64,000 nucleotides of DNA from Branchiostoma lanceolatum (GCF_035083965.1 NC_089736.1:201001-265000), one strand, 5' to 3'. Shown: positions 1 through 11,763, counted from the first letter of the stretch. Program-made: numbers and translations. The notes: generated from the sequence alone by a model not told the origin.

Positions 1-704
1 ACATTCTATATTAGAAAATGCACAGGTTTCTGTTGTCTTCTTTTTTATAGTTTTTGATGTGTTATTCTATCAAGTTGAAAAAAAAAATTAACGTTATTTA
101 TTAATACATGTAATGAGAATATTTTGCCCAATGCTTTCCATTGTGATTTGCCTCAAGTGCCAAGTAGAAAATACATGACTTGGAGTTGTGTATACTATTT
201 CTCTTGTTGAATTTGAAGGCACCGTTGGCACCCGGTAAGGGGTCATAGCGGGGAACCTATGCCCATTTTTTTTTTAAATTCAGAAATTTTTTCAGTTTAT
301 ATCCTACATGAGGTTATTTGCATTTTTCTGTATATGTGACAGGGATGAATGTAGTGTCCTTTGCCTACGTGATTGCATCTTCTTTACCAAGAGCAGATGA
401 TGAAGATTAAGCAAAAGCCAGCAAGATGATGTCAGAAAGATATGTAATAAAAGTGTATGTGTTTTGAAAATAGTGTAGGCTTGAAGATTTTTCCTGCCTC
501 TTTTGTTTGTGATTGTAGGTAAAAAGTAAACCTGAAGTTGCAGGAAATGGCCTCCAATTGTACTTGAAACAGCCTAAATGCTAAAGCTTCCTCCTCCGGA
601 GGGGGGGGGGCACCCCCCCTCCGGGCCACCCCCCCAGCGCCGCGCCTCGCCGGGTGCTTCGCACTCTCCTCCGGTATACTCTAAATTTCTGGGGAGAACC
701 CTGC
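1..704 (-). other. WAC intron at the left edge
   Basis: No exon is recognisable on either strand, and the conserved WAC C-terminal coiled coil is not found here. The only notable sequence is a G/C-rich block near 590-640 with long G and C runs. Confidence 0.5.
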
Positions 705-837
705 TGAGCCAGACAAACGTACCCTACAGATTTCTGGCTATGTACACTGTGAGCCGGACAAACCTACCCTACAGATTTCTGGCTATGTACATTGTGAGTG
801 GGACAGACGTACCCTACAGATTTCTGGCTATGTACAC
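705..837 (-). repeat. Donor-side minisatellite of the 838-975 WAC exon
   Basis: Three copies of a unit of about 60 bp carry the motif TTTCTGGCTATGTACACTGT. Read on the minus strand, each copy repeats the end of the WAC exon (CGCTCACA) and the start of its intron (GTGTACATAG). The annotated donor at 836-837 is the copy that continues the reading frame. Confidence 0.8.
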
Positions 838-3800
838 TGTGAGCGGGCGACGCTGTGCTGGTAACGGCCTCCGGCTGCTGACTGGAGCTCGGATGTGGCG
901 AGAGCTGAGACTGGTAAGGAGAGGACATGTCTGATATCGACGTCCGCATGGAAACTGGAGAGGAGTCAGAAACATCTGGGAAAACAAACAAAACAACATC
1001 AATCAACAAAAAGCACAGAAATTTAAAGGCACATCACATTTTCTGTTGTAACACTGTCAAAGTCTTGCTTTGAGATAGATTTTCTAACAAATGTGTAATG
1101 CAATTCTTTTCATCACTTCTTGACTTATCCTGTTTCAAAGTCTGCAACCAAAACACCCCTGCAGTTCCAACAAAAGCAGCTAGAAAGATGAAAGCTAAGT
1201 CACTTCTTCCCAATCACAATAGCTATCTACCAACCAAAAACCATACTTTGTGCAGAACATGAGAAAACAAGAAGGAAGTCTGAAGCAGTGCCAAGGAAAG
1301 CCATCAGGGGGCTCAAAATCATTTTTGATGGTACAAGACCAAGCCACATACCAAATTTCAGGACAATCCATCATTAGATTCTTGAGTTATACGGTTTAAT
1401 CACACACATGTGTTTGCTTGTTTGAACTAAAAATAACCTTATCAAAGGTAATATCACTAATAACACAGTGAAGTCAGACAAGATATGAAAGCAGAGTTTG
1501 CTCACTAGATGGTAGGACAGTTGACTGCAAACAATGCAAAAATAAATCCACTGCGAACATTTCAAGATTAACGGTAAGAAAGTTTACTCACTAGAAGAGT
1601 CACTGCCAACAATGCAAAAATAAAGCCACGGCGAACATTTCAAGGTTAACAGTACGAAAGTTTGCTTAGAAAAAACATACATTTATCACTAATAACACAG
1701 TGAAGTCAGACATGATATGAAAGCTAAGTTTGCTCACTAGAAGGAAGACCAAACAATAAAATATGAATACAACTACTGCGAACATTTTAAGATTAACGGT
1801 AAGAAAGTTTGCTCACTAGAAGGGGGGACAGTAGTGGAGGGCTGCTGCTGCTGCTGGGCCTGCAGTGCCTGTTGAGTCAGCAAGGTGGCGTGCTGCAACA
1901 GCTGTAACGACTGCTCTACTCCTACATTGTGAACTGGGGAAAACAAAATAGCAAAAAAGTCAGTCAGGCCTCAGCAAGTAAATCTTATGGATGACATCCT
2001 CTGCAGACTCAAAATCTAATGCGAGAGGGGAAAGACAAAGTGGCATAAAATCTTCCATGACTAGTTTCATCAAGTTGGTAAATCACTGAATAAAAAGACT
2101 CTTTGTGTTTTATTCAACTACAGCATTTCCTGAATTGCTGAATTTGTAAAAAGGTTTACACGTTGTGAATATATTAGCTGATGAGGAGCTGAATTCTCCT
2201 TACCTTGGGATATACTACTTGCGTTAGAGGTGGGGGGGAAGAGCTGCTGCACCAGGGATTGGGGGATGGTGTGGGGGGTGGAGTGGGCGCGCCCCAGGGA
2301 GGGGGTTCCAGGGGAGGGGGTGTTCTGCACCGCAGGAGACTCTACAGGGGGTAGAAACATTGGTGTGAGACATAATGTAATGTCAGCAAACATTGGTGTG
2401 AGACATAGTGTAATGTCATCAGATTACATCTGCTATCTTCAAGCAGATGTGGGGTGGACCCGGCTGCATCAGGCTTTGATCGTGACCTACACGGACGTTG
2501 GTCCAGTCAGAGAGAAGTCTCATCATCTGCAGGGTCCGACAGATGTGCACAGCTATTGTGATGAAGCTCTAACACCATTCTATATCAGGGATCCAAGGCA
2601 ACAGAGTTCATCACAGTTCTAATCCTGTTGCCAGGCAACAGATGTTCTGATCCATTCTACTCCTGTTGCGAGGCAACATGTTTGTAGAGGTTTGTGTGTA
2701 GTGGATATGTACAGCTGAGGGAATGACCTGTTCTGCTCCTGTTACTGAGCAATGAAAGAACCTATATGTTCTACCCCTGTTGCTAAGTAACATACACTCT
2801 GTGCTGTTCTACTCCTGTTGCTAGGTAACATGTGTTCTCACCTGTTCTACTCCTGTAGAATGTCTGCAGGTGTTCAGGAGTTGTGGAGATGTCCATACGG
2901 TCGCTGCCCTGCCCGGGGGTCCCGCGGTGCGCGCTGGGAGTGCCCTGGGATGACGAGGGGGTACCTGCAGGGGGGGTACTTTGTTACACAAACACTAACA
3001 AGGGGGGTCCTTGTTACAAATACACTGAGGCAGTGAGCTTGCACATAGCTTAATTTACACACAGAAGAAAGGTGCAATATACACAAAACTAAGTTTTCCT
3101 GAACAAGTAGAAATAAGACGATTTTCAGCTTCCTATATCATATGTTCCATAACATGTTATCTATAAGATCTGAGGCTCTTTTACCTGTTCTATTGTGGGA
3201 CTTGGAGGTGTCCTTGTGTCTGTCCAGGTTGGGCTGGCCTGCATTGCGGGGGGACGGGTCCGTGGAATGCTTGTGATTAGATGCTGCAGAACAGGAGAAA
3301 AGTCTATCAGTCTCACCATTTCTTAGGTTTTACTTCACAGTTCTGAATCTAAATATTGGTTGACTGGGTAACACACCAGCTTCACAGGCACAGGCTGGCT
3401 AAGTCACACCCAAAGGCTTATGGCATCACCATCTCTAAGAGATGGGTGTAGGGCCCTGATGAAAATGTGCTCTCGAAGCTATGACACTTGTACAGGTTTA
3501 TAGTGTAGTAGTAAGTACAGTAATAGTAAGTAGTAATATCTAATACTCACAGCTAGGAGTACCAGTTGCGCTGCTGCTAGCGTTAGCTTCTCTGCTGTTG
3601 GTTCTAGTAATACTAGTAGTAGTAGTAGCAGTAGTTGTAGTAGCAATAGTAAGTAGCACTTATACTCACAGCTAGGAGTACCAGTTGCGCTGCTGCTGCC
3701 GGCTTCTCTGCTGTTGGTTCCATGGGAAACTGAAGAGGAGGAGGCTGAAGAGGAAGAGGCGGTTTCCTTGGCAACAGGCTTGTCTTTCTGTTTCGACTCT

Positions 3801-6800
3801 CCGCTATCTTTTGGGCTGAGGGGAGAGAAAGGACAAGTTTAAGTTCATGTAATGCCATCTGTTATTGGATGATGCAACAGAGACACAGAAATATGCACAC
3901 AGATTGACCAATCAAAAGAAGTGATACATAACGTGTCGTCTGTTAGGCAACACCAATTTAGTATGTTGGTTTGGGGATTACAAAAGATACGGCTGAACTA
4001 AAAGATCAACTTGAGTCTAAGGAGAAAGTCTGTACCTTGGTACACACAGTTTTAGGGAGCGTATTCAGTCAGATTCAAATTCTACTCCTAACACTCTGTT
4101 TCATTCTTGACTTCTTGCAATCGGTGAGGCCTCATAAATTCAAACAAACAAATAAATAAATAAATAAATAAACAAACGCACCTCTCCTGCCATCCGGGTG
4201 GTTTCTCCCACTGCGACACCTCAGTTTTGCAGTTGTAGTAATACTTCTTGCCGGACGAACTGATGTGTTCCGACCAATCACATTTGACCTTTGTGAAAGC
4301 CTGGGGAGAAAATTCATCCGTGAATAGTTTCATCGGGTTGGTAAGTCACTGAATAACAAAATTCTTTGTACATAACCAAGTGTTTTATTAGACAGGATCA
4401 TTAGCTGGTGTGTTACGCCTAATGGCGGTTATACCGGCTATATAGATACAGATACAGATAGGAAGGTTTATTGCAAGCCCTAGCCTGTAGGCTAATTCCA
4501 AGTACTGCACATGTAACATGAAAAGGATGGACAGACAATGAGGAACAGTATAACATGTGACTTCTCTAGTCTAACTACTGACACTAAATTCTACTTATTG
4601 GGTTCGACTTCTTTTTCCGAGACAGTGGAAGACGAATGATCGCACTTTTTCTGTATTTTGTGGGCTTTGTGATATCAAGAGGAGATAAGTTTTCTTTTTG
4701 TCTGTGAAAGTGGGAAAATTAGGTTTTTATGTTTCCAGAAATGCTCGAAAAACAAGTCACAGATCTGATTGTGCTCCACCTGTAAAATAAAATATGGGAA
4801 GAATAAATAGTGAGACGCCTCCCATACCTTTGTATTAGCTGGTGCAGTACTGGTAGTAGCAGTGCTGGACTGGGTATGCTGGAACACAAACACAAATTCA
4901 AGTCAGTAGGGAAATAAACAGCTCAAAACACATGTTTCTGCATCAGGGCTCGAACTAGTGGGTGCATGTGCACACAGTGCACCCAAAATTGGAACTGTGC
5001 ACCTAATTTTTGACTCTGGGTGCACTGGTGCACCTATATATTTTTGTAGCCTATAGGGTTAAGGTACTATTGTACACTAGTAATATACAGAATATTCTTG
5101 AAATGTAAGTATAAAAAAACAGCATGAGAACTTTTTGCTGTACTTTATTTAATGTATTATTTGTTTGAAATTTTGAAGTTAGCTATAGAATTACAGATTG
5201 AAGTTCTTAAGAAAGGCAGCAGCGTTAAACTTTGTAATTATGTTCTGAAGAACATGCAACTTTATCTTATCAGGTGCACCCAAAATTCTTTCTGAGTACC
5301 CAATTTTTTGAGTTGGGTGCACCAGTGCTGCAGTGCACCTATTCCCAATCCCAAATATGAATTTCGAGCCCTGTGCATACATGTAACTGCACCGGTGAAG
5401 GCATCATGAAAAACCAGACAAACTATACCTGGGTATAACTAAGCCATCTGTAAAGAAAATTCTGGTACTGTACTTCTCTTAACAGTCCACAGCATGAGGT
5501 GTTCCAACCAGGGCTGTTTCCAGCCTTAAATTTTTTTCTGTCCCACTTACTGTTACTGTTTGGGAGCCCATGTTGTTGATTTTTGTTGCTAAATCTGCTA
5601 TTTCAAGCCTACGAAAATACAATTTCATCAATTTCATGTCAGGAAATTCAGATTTTTAAAAAGACGGTGATATTTTTTCCCTGTCTCAACAAGAAAATTT
5701 CCGTCCAGGAACACAGCTCCAGGAGACAGCCCTGCTTCCAACTGCACTTAGGTCTCACCTCCGCGTTTTTCTTTCCCGCGTCGGTATCGTTTTTCCTGTC
5801 TGCGGCCGCGGTTGGCTGGGTCTGTGAGTGGTTGGCGGCGCTGTTGCCCTGTCGGGGCTGATGATTGGCTGCGTTCTGCGCCGGAGAATCGCTGGTCCCT
5901 GCGCGGTGACACAAAATAACACACGTCATCAATCACACTCACTCTCACTATCCGGTTTAACGTCTTCATTTCCCCATCATCTGGGGGTTGGATGTGCACA
6001 TGATTGTAATGTGATACTAATGTGTGGTGCACAACACAATGTGCTCTGTGATAAGTTTTATGTGTTGCAACAGTTGCATGATATCAGCTTTCATATTTCT
6101 TTTTTCCAAAGACCTTCAAAATGTAAAGCAGGGTTCTAACAGTGACATCATCTCTTCTCCAACCAATCAGCTTTTGCCATTAGAACCTAACCAATGAGCA
6201 GCTTGGTGACATTGTATATTCTTCAACCGATCAGCATTTGGCATTGGAGCAATCCAACCAATGAGCTGTGTTTAGACCTTCTTTCTGTTTTTTCTCCAGC
6301 CAATCAGGTGTTGGCAGAGGAGAAAGCTGACCAATAAGCAGCATTGTGACATTATCTCTACTCACCTCTAACCAATCAGATGTTGGCAGAGGATAAAACC
6401 AACCAATGAGCAGTGCTGTAACATTACCTCTACTCTCCTCTGACAAAGAGGAGAAAACTGGCCGATGAGAAGTGTTGTTACATTACCTCTACTCTCCTCC
6501 AGCCAATCAGGTGTTGGCAGAGGAGAATGCTGACCAATGAGCAGTGTTGTGACATTGTCTATACTTTCCTACAGCCAAGTGAAAACTGACCAATGAGCAG
6601 TGTTGTGATATTACTTCTACTCTCCTCTAACCAATGAGATGTTGGCAGAGGATTAAACTGACCAATGAGCAGTGTTGTGTCATTACCTCTACTCCCCTCT
6701 AACCAATCAGGTGTTGGCAGAGGATTGAACCGACCAATGAGCAGTGTTGAGACATTACCTCTCCTGTCCTCCCTGTCTCTCCTGTGAGGCCTGTCCCAAT

Positions 6801-9800
6801 CCCCAGGACTGTACCTAGCCCTTTCTCTCTCTAAAACACAAGAACCACACCGCAAGCTTTAACAAAACAATTCCAAACAAGCAGGGAAACACACACAGTG
6901 TTCTCACCAGGCCTTTTCAGCATAGGGGCCCCCTATGCTGTGATTTGGACCCCCTATGCTGTGATCTGGACCCCTATGCTGTGTTTCAACCAGCATAGGG
7001 GTGTTTCTTTCTGGGACAAACCTTGTGACCCTTCATAAATCTTATAAAAAGTTCATATTTGGCTTTAGAATAAGGCTGTGACAGAGGAAAAAGTCTACTT
7101 CACAAAATTTATCCCTCAAAATGCATGAAATAATGTCTCATTGGGTTATGAATTTACAAATTTTCCAGGGGAACATGCCAGACTCCCTACTCTGGTCATG
7201 TCTTCAGCACTCCACGCTTGACTTGCACTGCGTAAAGTTGGCCTTCTGTACCTGACCCCTATGCTGTGAAAAAATTCTGGTGAGAACACTGACACATGTT
7301 AACAGAAATCAGCACAAAAGAAGGGAAAAGAAGCACACAATGTGAAATGACGATGAGAAAGAAACCACAGATGTGAAAATGTGTTACTCAAAAAGCAGCA
7401 GGGATTCAGCATGGAAGTCAGAGGAGAAAACAAGAATTTCTTGTGTGAGGTCTTTTCTGTGACTTTGTTGAAAAGCTTTGAAGATTTGAAGCCAACAGAC
7501 ATTGGTATGAAGACTTTTTTAAAGAAAGTTTAAGATTTGATAATTTGAAGGTAACAACTTCTTTTCAACACAACTTTTGTACCAGCCAACGTTGCCTTCT
7601 TCATGATGTGAAGAGCTCTGTTACTCATATCACTGACGTGTTGTCAAAAATGTTGGTAGGTCCAAAACTTTGGTTATGTTCAGAATATTTTAACCAACCC
7701 TGACGAAAATCCTGTGCTGTGGACGATTTTAACTGCATTGTGAATCAGTCATGATATTCAGAAGTGGTAACAACTTATGACTGTTTTCAGCTTCTAATCT
7801 TGATCAAAAATGTTTATAATTGCTACTGAGGCTTCACCCAGCTATTTCCTCGGTTCGCTGATAATTTTGGGTCAAATGTTAGCAAGACAACATGAAAACT
7901 GAAGCCTGAGCAGATTGTTGTTTTGGTCTAAGACTGTTCCATGCTCGGCAGACAATTAAGATCCATTTTGGGTTGATTTGAGCCAATTTACTTTGACAGC
8001 ACTATCTTATTAACTAAATCTCATAAAACCTTCCAGATTCAAAATTTGCAACTTAGGACTCCGTGAAAGTGTTCACCTTACTGCTCACACTAAGAAACTT
8101 CACTGACATGTTTGACAAGTCAGGGCTCAAAAAAGGCTTTCTGTTTCCATGAAGCTAACCAGGGCTTGAAATATCTTATTTTTGCTTTCAGTGACTCCTC
8201 AGCTACCTTCTTCAGGACATCGGTAACATACTTTGACAAGTCAGGGCTCCAAAACAGCCTCGATTTTTCTTGAAAAAATGAAATGAAACTAATTTAAGCT
8301 TGAGACATTCTACTTCTGTTTCTAAGTTTCTCCTCAGCTCCTTTCCTCGGGACCTGAACAGACTTCACTACTCCTTACCACATAATGTTAGTTAGGCAAA
8401 TGTCTTTCAGGTTGTGTTATGAAAATGATATCCATACTTTCCAGTGAAGATAATCACAGAATTTACATCTATTTTCTGAGATAGCACTTTTCAAAAGGAT
8501 AGAGGAATGTCTTCAAGAAAAGGCTTCACAATTTTTCAGAATCGTCCAGAATTCTGATTAAGTGATCTTTGAGTCCAAAGCACTGAAACCATGAAGACAA
8601 TTTTGATTCCAAGGAAGACCAGTAACTGTTACAATGTTCTTTCTGTTGTCAGCTAGGCAAATATCTTATAGATTGTGTTATGATACTTAATTTCCAATAT
8701 AGATATTCACACAATTTTCACCCTTCATCTACATTTTGCGATATACTTTAAAGAAAAGACCTAGAAAAGTTTCAACATCGTCCAGATTCTGCCAAATTGA
8801 TTTTTGAGTCCTCAGCACTGGTTTATTATAATTTTGATTCCACAGAAGACGTAAAGTTCAAACCCTCACATGAGAAAAACTTGTTCCTCCCTGAAAAGTG
8901 AAAGTGGAGACGTTAGTGAGAGTTACTCCAGACACGCAGCCGTTGCCATAGTTACCTCTTCTCTCGCGCTCCCTCTCCTTTTCTCTATATCTTTCTGAAT
9001 AAGAAGATTTGTTCTTATATCTGTCTCTATCCCTGTCCCTCTCCCTGTCTCTCTCTCGCTCCCTCTCTCTGTCTCTGTCCCGGGACTCCCACGGACTGTT
9101 TCTCTTGCCGGGACTGTCCTTCGTGCGGTTGAAACCTTTGCTGGGCGAATCCCGCACTCTGTCGATCCGATGGTCGTAGTCGTTGTATGAGCTGCTACTT
9201 TCACGCTTGGATGGGTACTTCCCCACACCAGCAGACTGAAATAAACATAAACAACAACATAAACAACAAACATATTAAAAAGAACAACACAAGTCATTCA
9301 AATCTACTATCACTAATGAATACCATTCTATAAAATCTTAATTAAGTGTAATTACATGAAATCAAAAACTAAACATTTTCATCAAAGACCAAATTTGTTA
9401 CTATGACCATTGGTAAAACATTTATAGGTTAGTGTTATGTCTATCTTTTTCTTTTACTGGCTAAATTATAGACCTGTTTATCAACTGAACCAGTTTAAGT
9501 GTGATCACAACATGAAGTATCCTGTCTGCATGTACAGGTTAGGGGCATGATACAGTTTTTGAAAGGCTGTTTGTCACCCAGGATAATCATAAACCTACTA
9601 CTTGATCCCTCGACTGAAAAAAAAAATTGAAAAAATAAAAACGATTTTGAAGAAATCATTGTCATTAAAAAATTAAGTTTCCAAATAACAGTTGTGACAT
9701 TTTTCAAGTCAATTTTTGTCGTGAATTTATGTCAAAAATTATCTAAAATAGAAATTCCTAAAATTTCATTTTCCAAAAGATGCCAAAATTGGTTTATAAG

Positions 9801-10519
9801 GTCAAATTTCTTGTTTGTTTTGATATTCAATGGGGTATTTTCATCTGATCTATCTATGATGAGACACACTTCATCATGTGATGATCTGTCCATTTTTTTC
9901 TCATGGAAACGTCCAAGACTCCTTCTGTTCTAAGTCCCTGCCGTGACCTGAGTCCGGACAGTGCCCAGGTGAGATACCTGTCCGTCTTTTGTTACGTAAT
10001 AAACGATGAACCCTCGGTCAAGGGTGATTGATTCAGATGAACTTTCCACTCTCACGATTTTTCACCAATTTCGTGTTTTTGGAACTGATCGAATGGAATT
10101 TTCAGTGATTTTTGTCAGCCAGATTGGGTGCTGGGATGTCCAGAACGATCCAGATGGGTTTAGAAAGGGCCAATTTCGGTCTGGAAGGCGCGATATTCGT
10201 GTTTACATCGGAAATTGTGACCACTTCTGTCAAAAATGAGGCTGGAGTGAAGTCCCGAGCTCGGCGCCTCTCGGTGTACCAACCTGGTAGGGATGGGCCT
10301 GGCTTCTGTCGTGGTACCTGCAAAACAAAACACAGAACGTTAACGGCACGGAAACGGGCTCTGGACGGGCGGGAAAATCGACACAAACTCGAGGAAACTG
10401 AGAGCGATTTTGTAGAATGTCTGGAACAAACATGGCGGACTTCTGTCAATGGAGGAATGGGGAAACAAGGTGCTTTACCCATCATTGAGCCGCGGATATT
10501 TCCGTGCATGCATTACCAT
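838..10519 (-). CDS. WAC: WAC: WW-domain adaptor with coiled coil (3' end outside window)
   Basis: Vertebrate WAC is a nuclear adaptor that links RNA polymerase II to the RNF20/RNF40 H2B ubiquitin ligase and also acts in autophagy and mTOR signalling. Exons in coding order: 10479-10519, 10284-10317, 8956-9235, 6759-6830, 5759-5898, 4828-4878, 4182-4300, 3670-3815, 3185-3283, 2842-2964, 2204-2341, 1817-1933, 838-975. Every junction is GT..AG and all phases agree. Translation starts [14 protein letters not shown], matching the human start MVMYARKQQRLSDG. Exon 8956-9235 encodes an Arg/Asp/Glu-rich tract. Exon 4182-4300 carries the WW domain with [16 protein letters not shown] and SQWEKP, nearly identical to vertebrate WAC. 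The following exons are low-complexity Ser/Pro/Gln, and all introns there are phase 1. The C-terminal coiled coil is not present and must lie left of position 1. The donor of the last visible exon is weak and sits in a minisatellite. About 499 codons are visible; human WAC has 647. Confidence 0.95.
1490..1816 (-). repeat. Donor-side minisatellite of the 1817-1933 WAC exon
   Basis: Three diverged units of about 110 bp each contain GCTCACTAGA, which on the minus strand is the exon end TCTA plus the donor GTGAGC, followed by a shared stretch with 'aacaatgcaaaaataaa' and 'gcgaacattt'. They lie immediately downstream, in transcription direction, of the real donor at 1815-1816. Confidence 0.75.
2358..2421. 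repeat. Short tandem duplication next to a WAC acceptor
   Basis: CATTGGTGTGAGACATA is present twice, about 36 bp apart, just upstream in transcription direction of the acceptor of exon 2204-2341. It is an intronic tandem duplication without coding content. Confidence 0.6.
2611..2841 (-). repeat. Donor-side minisatellite of the 2842-2964 WAC exon
   Basis: Five or six diverged copies of CTGTTCTACTCCTGTTGC with a following GGTAACA-type block fill this stretch. The exon end itself reads cctgttctactcctgt on the plus strand, so the units echo the exon terminus and its donor. Divergence is higher than in the other arrays. Confidence 0.6.
3548..3612 (-). repeat. Second copy of the 3' end and donor of WAC exon 3670-3815
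   Basis: The stretch matches about 58 bp spanning the end of exon 3670-3815 and its donor (CACAGCTAGGAGTACCAGTT on the plus strand), followed by the start of the exon-like sequence TTCTCTGCTGTTGGTTC. It has no acceptor of its own, so it is a partial exon copy in the next intron, not a cassette exon. Confidence 0.85.
3985..4125 (+). mobile_element. MITE of the GAAAACAGAG family (copy in WAC intron)
   Basis: A diverged copy of a family about 110-120 bp long whose core reads GAGAAAGTCTGTACCTTGGT, then ACACACAGTTTTAGGGAG, then CAGATTCAAATTCT. Other copies in the window are near 11914-12010, 14291-14395, 14980-15065, 18645-18755, 24590-24640, 25623-25735 and 26695-26740. Intact copies begin GAAAACAGAG and end CTCTGTTTTC, which suggests short terminal inverted repeats. 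Confidence 0.6.
4182..4300 (-). CDS. WAC: WAC exon encoding the WW domain
   Basis: Acceptor at 4301-4302 (ttttctccccag) and donor at 4180-4181 (GAGAG then GTGCG). The 119-nt exon encodes the full WW core: first Trp in DWSEH, the aromatic run KKYYYN and second Trp in SQWEKP. WW domains bind proline-rich ligands; in WAC this is the polymerase II contact. It is followed in the intron by AAAT/AAAC simple repeats and a MITE copy. Confidence 0.96.
4944..5373. mobile_element. Non-autonomous DNA transposon, CAGGGCTCGAA termini
   Basis: The left end reads CAGGGCTCGAA and the right end TTCGAGCCCTG, a clean inverted repeat. Internal GTGCACC motifs also recur in both orientations near the ends. Both sides are flanked by TGCAT (4939-4943 and 5374-5378), a likely target-site duplication. 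No transposase frame is visible in the 430 bp. It lies in the WAC intron between exons 4828-4878 and 5759-5898. Confidence 0.75.
5509..5734. mobile_element. hAT-like MITE, CAGGGCTGT termini (copy 1)
   Basis: The left end CAGGGCTGTTTCCAG and right end CTCCAGGAGACAGCCCTG are inverted repeats. The 8-bp flanks GTTCCAAC and CTTCCAAC differ by one base, as expected for a hAT target duplication. A second member lies at 38838-39043. No coding capacity. Confidence 0.75.
6130..6758 (-). repeat. Ten-copy minisatellite derived from a WAC splice donor
   Basis: About ten units of 60-65 bp carry CATTACCTCTACTCTCCTC and ACCAATCAGGTGTTGGCAGA. On the minus strand each unit holds GAG followed by GTAATGT, which is exactly the junction at the end of exon 6759-6830 (AGGAGAG then GTAATGTC). 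The array begins at the true donor and extends into the intron. CCAAT boxes appear in each unit, but in an intron this is probably incidental. Confidence 0.85.
6896..7291. mobile_element. Non-autonomous DNA transposon, CAGTGTTCTCACC termini
   Basis: The left end CAGTGTTCTCACCAG and right end CTGGTGAGAACACTG are perfect inverted repeats. Subterminal copies of CCCCTATGCTGTGA occur several times in both orientations, which resembles the subterminal binding-site repeats of hAT elements. There is no transposase frame. It sits in the WAC intron between exons 6759-6830 and 8956-9235. Confidence 0.7.
7292..8955 (-). other. WAC intron remainder; internal tandem duplication
   Basis: No exon is recognisable. 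Two related blocks, about 8380-8610 and 8640-8850, share cagctaggcaaat-type, TCGTCCAGA, TTTGAGTCC and ATTTTGATTCCA motifs in the same order, so this part of the intron arose by a tandem duplication of about 240 bp. Confidence 0.5.
9236..10283 (-). other. WAC intron 2, no other feature seen
   Basis: AT-rich intron of about 1 kb between the 34-nt exon 10284-10317 and exon 8956-9235. Several short open frames are present on both strands, but none resembles a known protein and none has supporting splice sites. Confidence 0.5.
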
Positions 10520-10913
10520 CAATACCATAGAGGCTTAAGGGTGGGGTTGGGTGCAACTCGGGTGAATTTTCGGCACCGCAAAGGGTCTAAACGCCCGCTT
10601 ATTTTACACCATCATACACCACCAGCCTCTCTGGAGGGGAGGACGCCATGACACATCCGGGACCTGCGGATTCCAGCCTGATCGATTGACGTTCGTGTCA
10701 CGAAATTAGCGGGGCTCACAAAGGGGTTTGTGAGATAATAAATTTGCTTCATTTGTCTTTCTATACATCTAAGAGAGGATATATTTTCATCTAGGCTCAT
10801 AATAGAATACTTTGATGAGAAATGAATTATATTATAAGCAAAATCATGCATTTGTGTTAGCTTTTAATCATTTATACTTCTTAACACGAAAGACTTCTAA
10901 CAGACCCTAACGC
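10520..10913. promoter_or_regulatory. Probable divergent promoter region upstream of WAC
   Basis: The stretch right upstream of the WAC start codon, and WAC intron 1, are richer in CG dinucleotides than the surrounding AT-rich DNA. WAC is transcribed leftward from here. A plus-strand stretch ending in a good donor (ATCCTTCAAG then GTGAGTTC at 11103) lies to the right and could be an untranslated first exon of a rightward gene. No TATA box is evident. The promoter role is inferred from position and composition only. Confidence 0.4.
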
Positions 10914-11102
10914 TTGACGGAGATTACCGACGCCTTCCGACTGTTCCCGAAGAGGTACGATCGCCCATCTTCGGGTCTTCCATATGATTCTCATTGTAGC
11001 CTGTACAAGCTGTGTGGCCGGTGGGGCGCAAGACGTCCTGTACCGTTACATCTTACTCCTTCCCAACAACGTCTTGGGTTCCAGTCAAGAATCCTTCAAG
11101 GT
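10880..11102 (+). other. Candidate untranslated first exon of a rightward transcript
   Basis: This GC-moderate stretch ends with a strong donor, CAAG followed by GTGAGTTCGG. It contains an open frame from 10914, but that frame resembles nothing I know. It could be the non-coding first exon of the MPP-type gene, whose 5' UTR exon may begin at the acceptor near 28483. That would imply a 17-kb intron containing the LRR gene on the other strand. This is speculative; only transcript data would settle it. Confidence 0.2.
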
Positions 11103-11672
11103 GAGTTCGGAAGATAGAAGGCCCCCCTGTGTGCTGTTTAAGTGTGGCTAGGCGCGCGAGGAAGCTTGATGCTGAGTGTGTTTATAATTTTTATGTCTGG
11201 TGTTCCAACGTGAAAGCTGTTCTACACGTCCCGGCTGTAGTGTGTTGTTCCTGATGGGTTTTACTGTGTTAGAGAATCGGGATCTTTGTTGTACGAATGT
11301 ACTAGTGTCTGCCGATACAGTTATGTTTTTGGACATGTCTGCATGTGTGTGTGTGTGTGTGTGTGTAGTTATCACATGTCCATTTTTTGGCAGAGGATCT
11401 AAGATTATTCAAGATCATGCAAGGAGATGCAAACAGAGTCTTCCGAGAACCCCTCCCCCCCCCTTATTTCCACAACAATAGGAACAAACAGAACCGGACA
11501 CTTTACATGTCAACTAATATTTACCCAGGGGTCAGTCAGAGACAGGTGTCTGCAGCCCAGGCCACATGTATCAGTCCAGGGCCTGAATTCGTCTGTGTAA
11601 CGCAATTCAATGAGGCTAGCCCTTTGTAACACTAACAGTGTGGTTCAAGCGCCACCAACTGACCAGTCTAAC

Positions 11673-11763
11673 TAGCCTGGATGCCAGACCCCCAAACTCT
11701 GAAATATCTTTCGTGTCCCACACGAAAGATATTTCAGAGTTTGGGGGTCTGGCATCCAGGCTA
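11673..11763. mobile_element. Perfect palindromic MITE with 8-bp target duplication
   Basis: Two 44-bp arms are exact reverse complements around the spacer ccc; the arms begin TAGCCTGGATGCCAGACCCC. Both sides carry AGTCTAAC (11665-11672 and 11764-11771). Perfect arms and a perfect 8-bp duplication imply a very recent hAT-type insertion. A related terminus, TAGCCTGGATACCAGACCCC, occurs near 59152. Confidence 0.85.

Noticed and set aside
2230..2622. A 130-codon plus-strand frame over a WAC exon
   Set aside because: It is the shadow of minus-strand exon 2204-2341, whose Pro/Ser-rich translation joins its neighbours in phase.
6130..6758. Regular spaced repeats that could suggest a CRISPR array
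   Set aside because: Units are contiguous tandem repeats with no unique spacers, in an intron of an animal gene.
10479..10485. Alternative WAC start at ATGATGG before the donor
   Set aside because: It leaves one base at the junction while exon 2 needs two. The upstream ATG at 10519 is in phase and gives the conserved N-terminus.
10112..10651. A 179-codon plus-strand frame at the WAC 5' end
   Set aside because: It lies opposite WAC exons 1 and 2, has no recognisable domain, and is explained by the CG-rich composition there.
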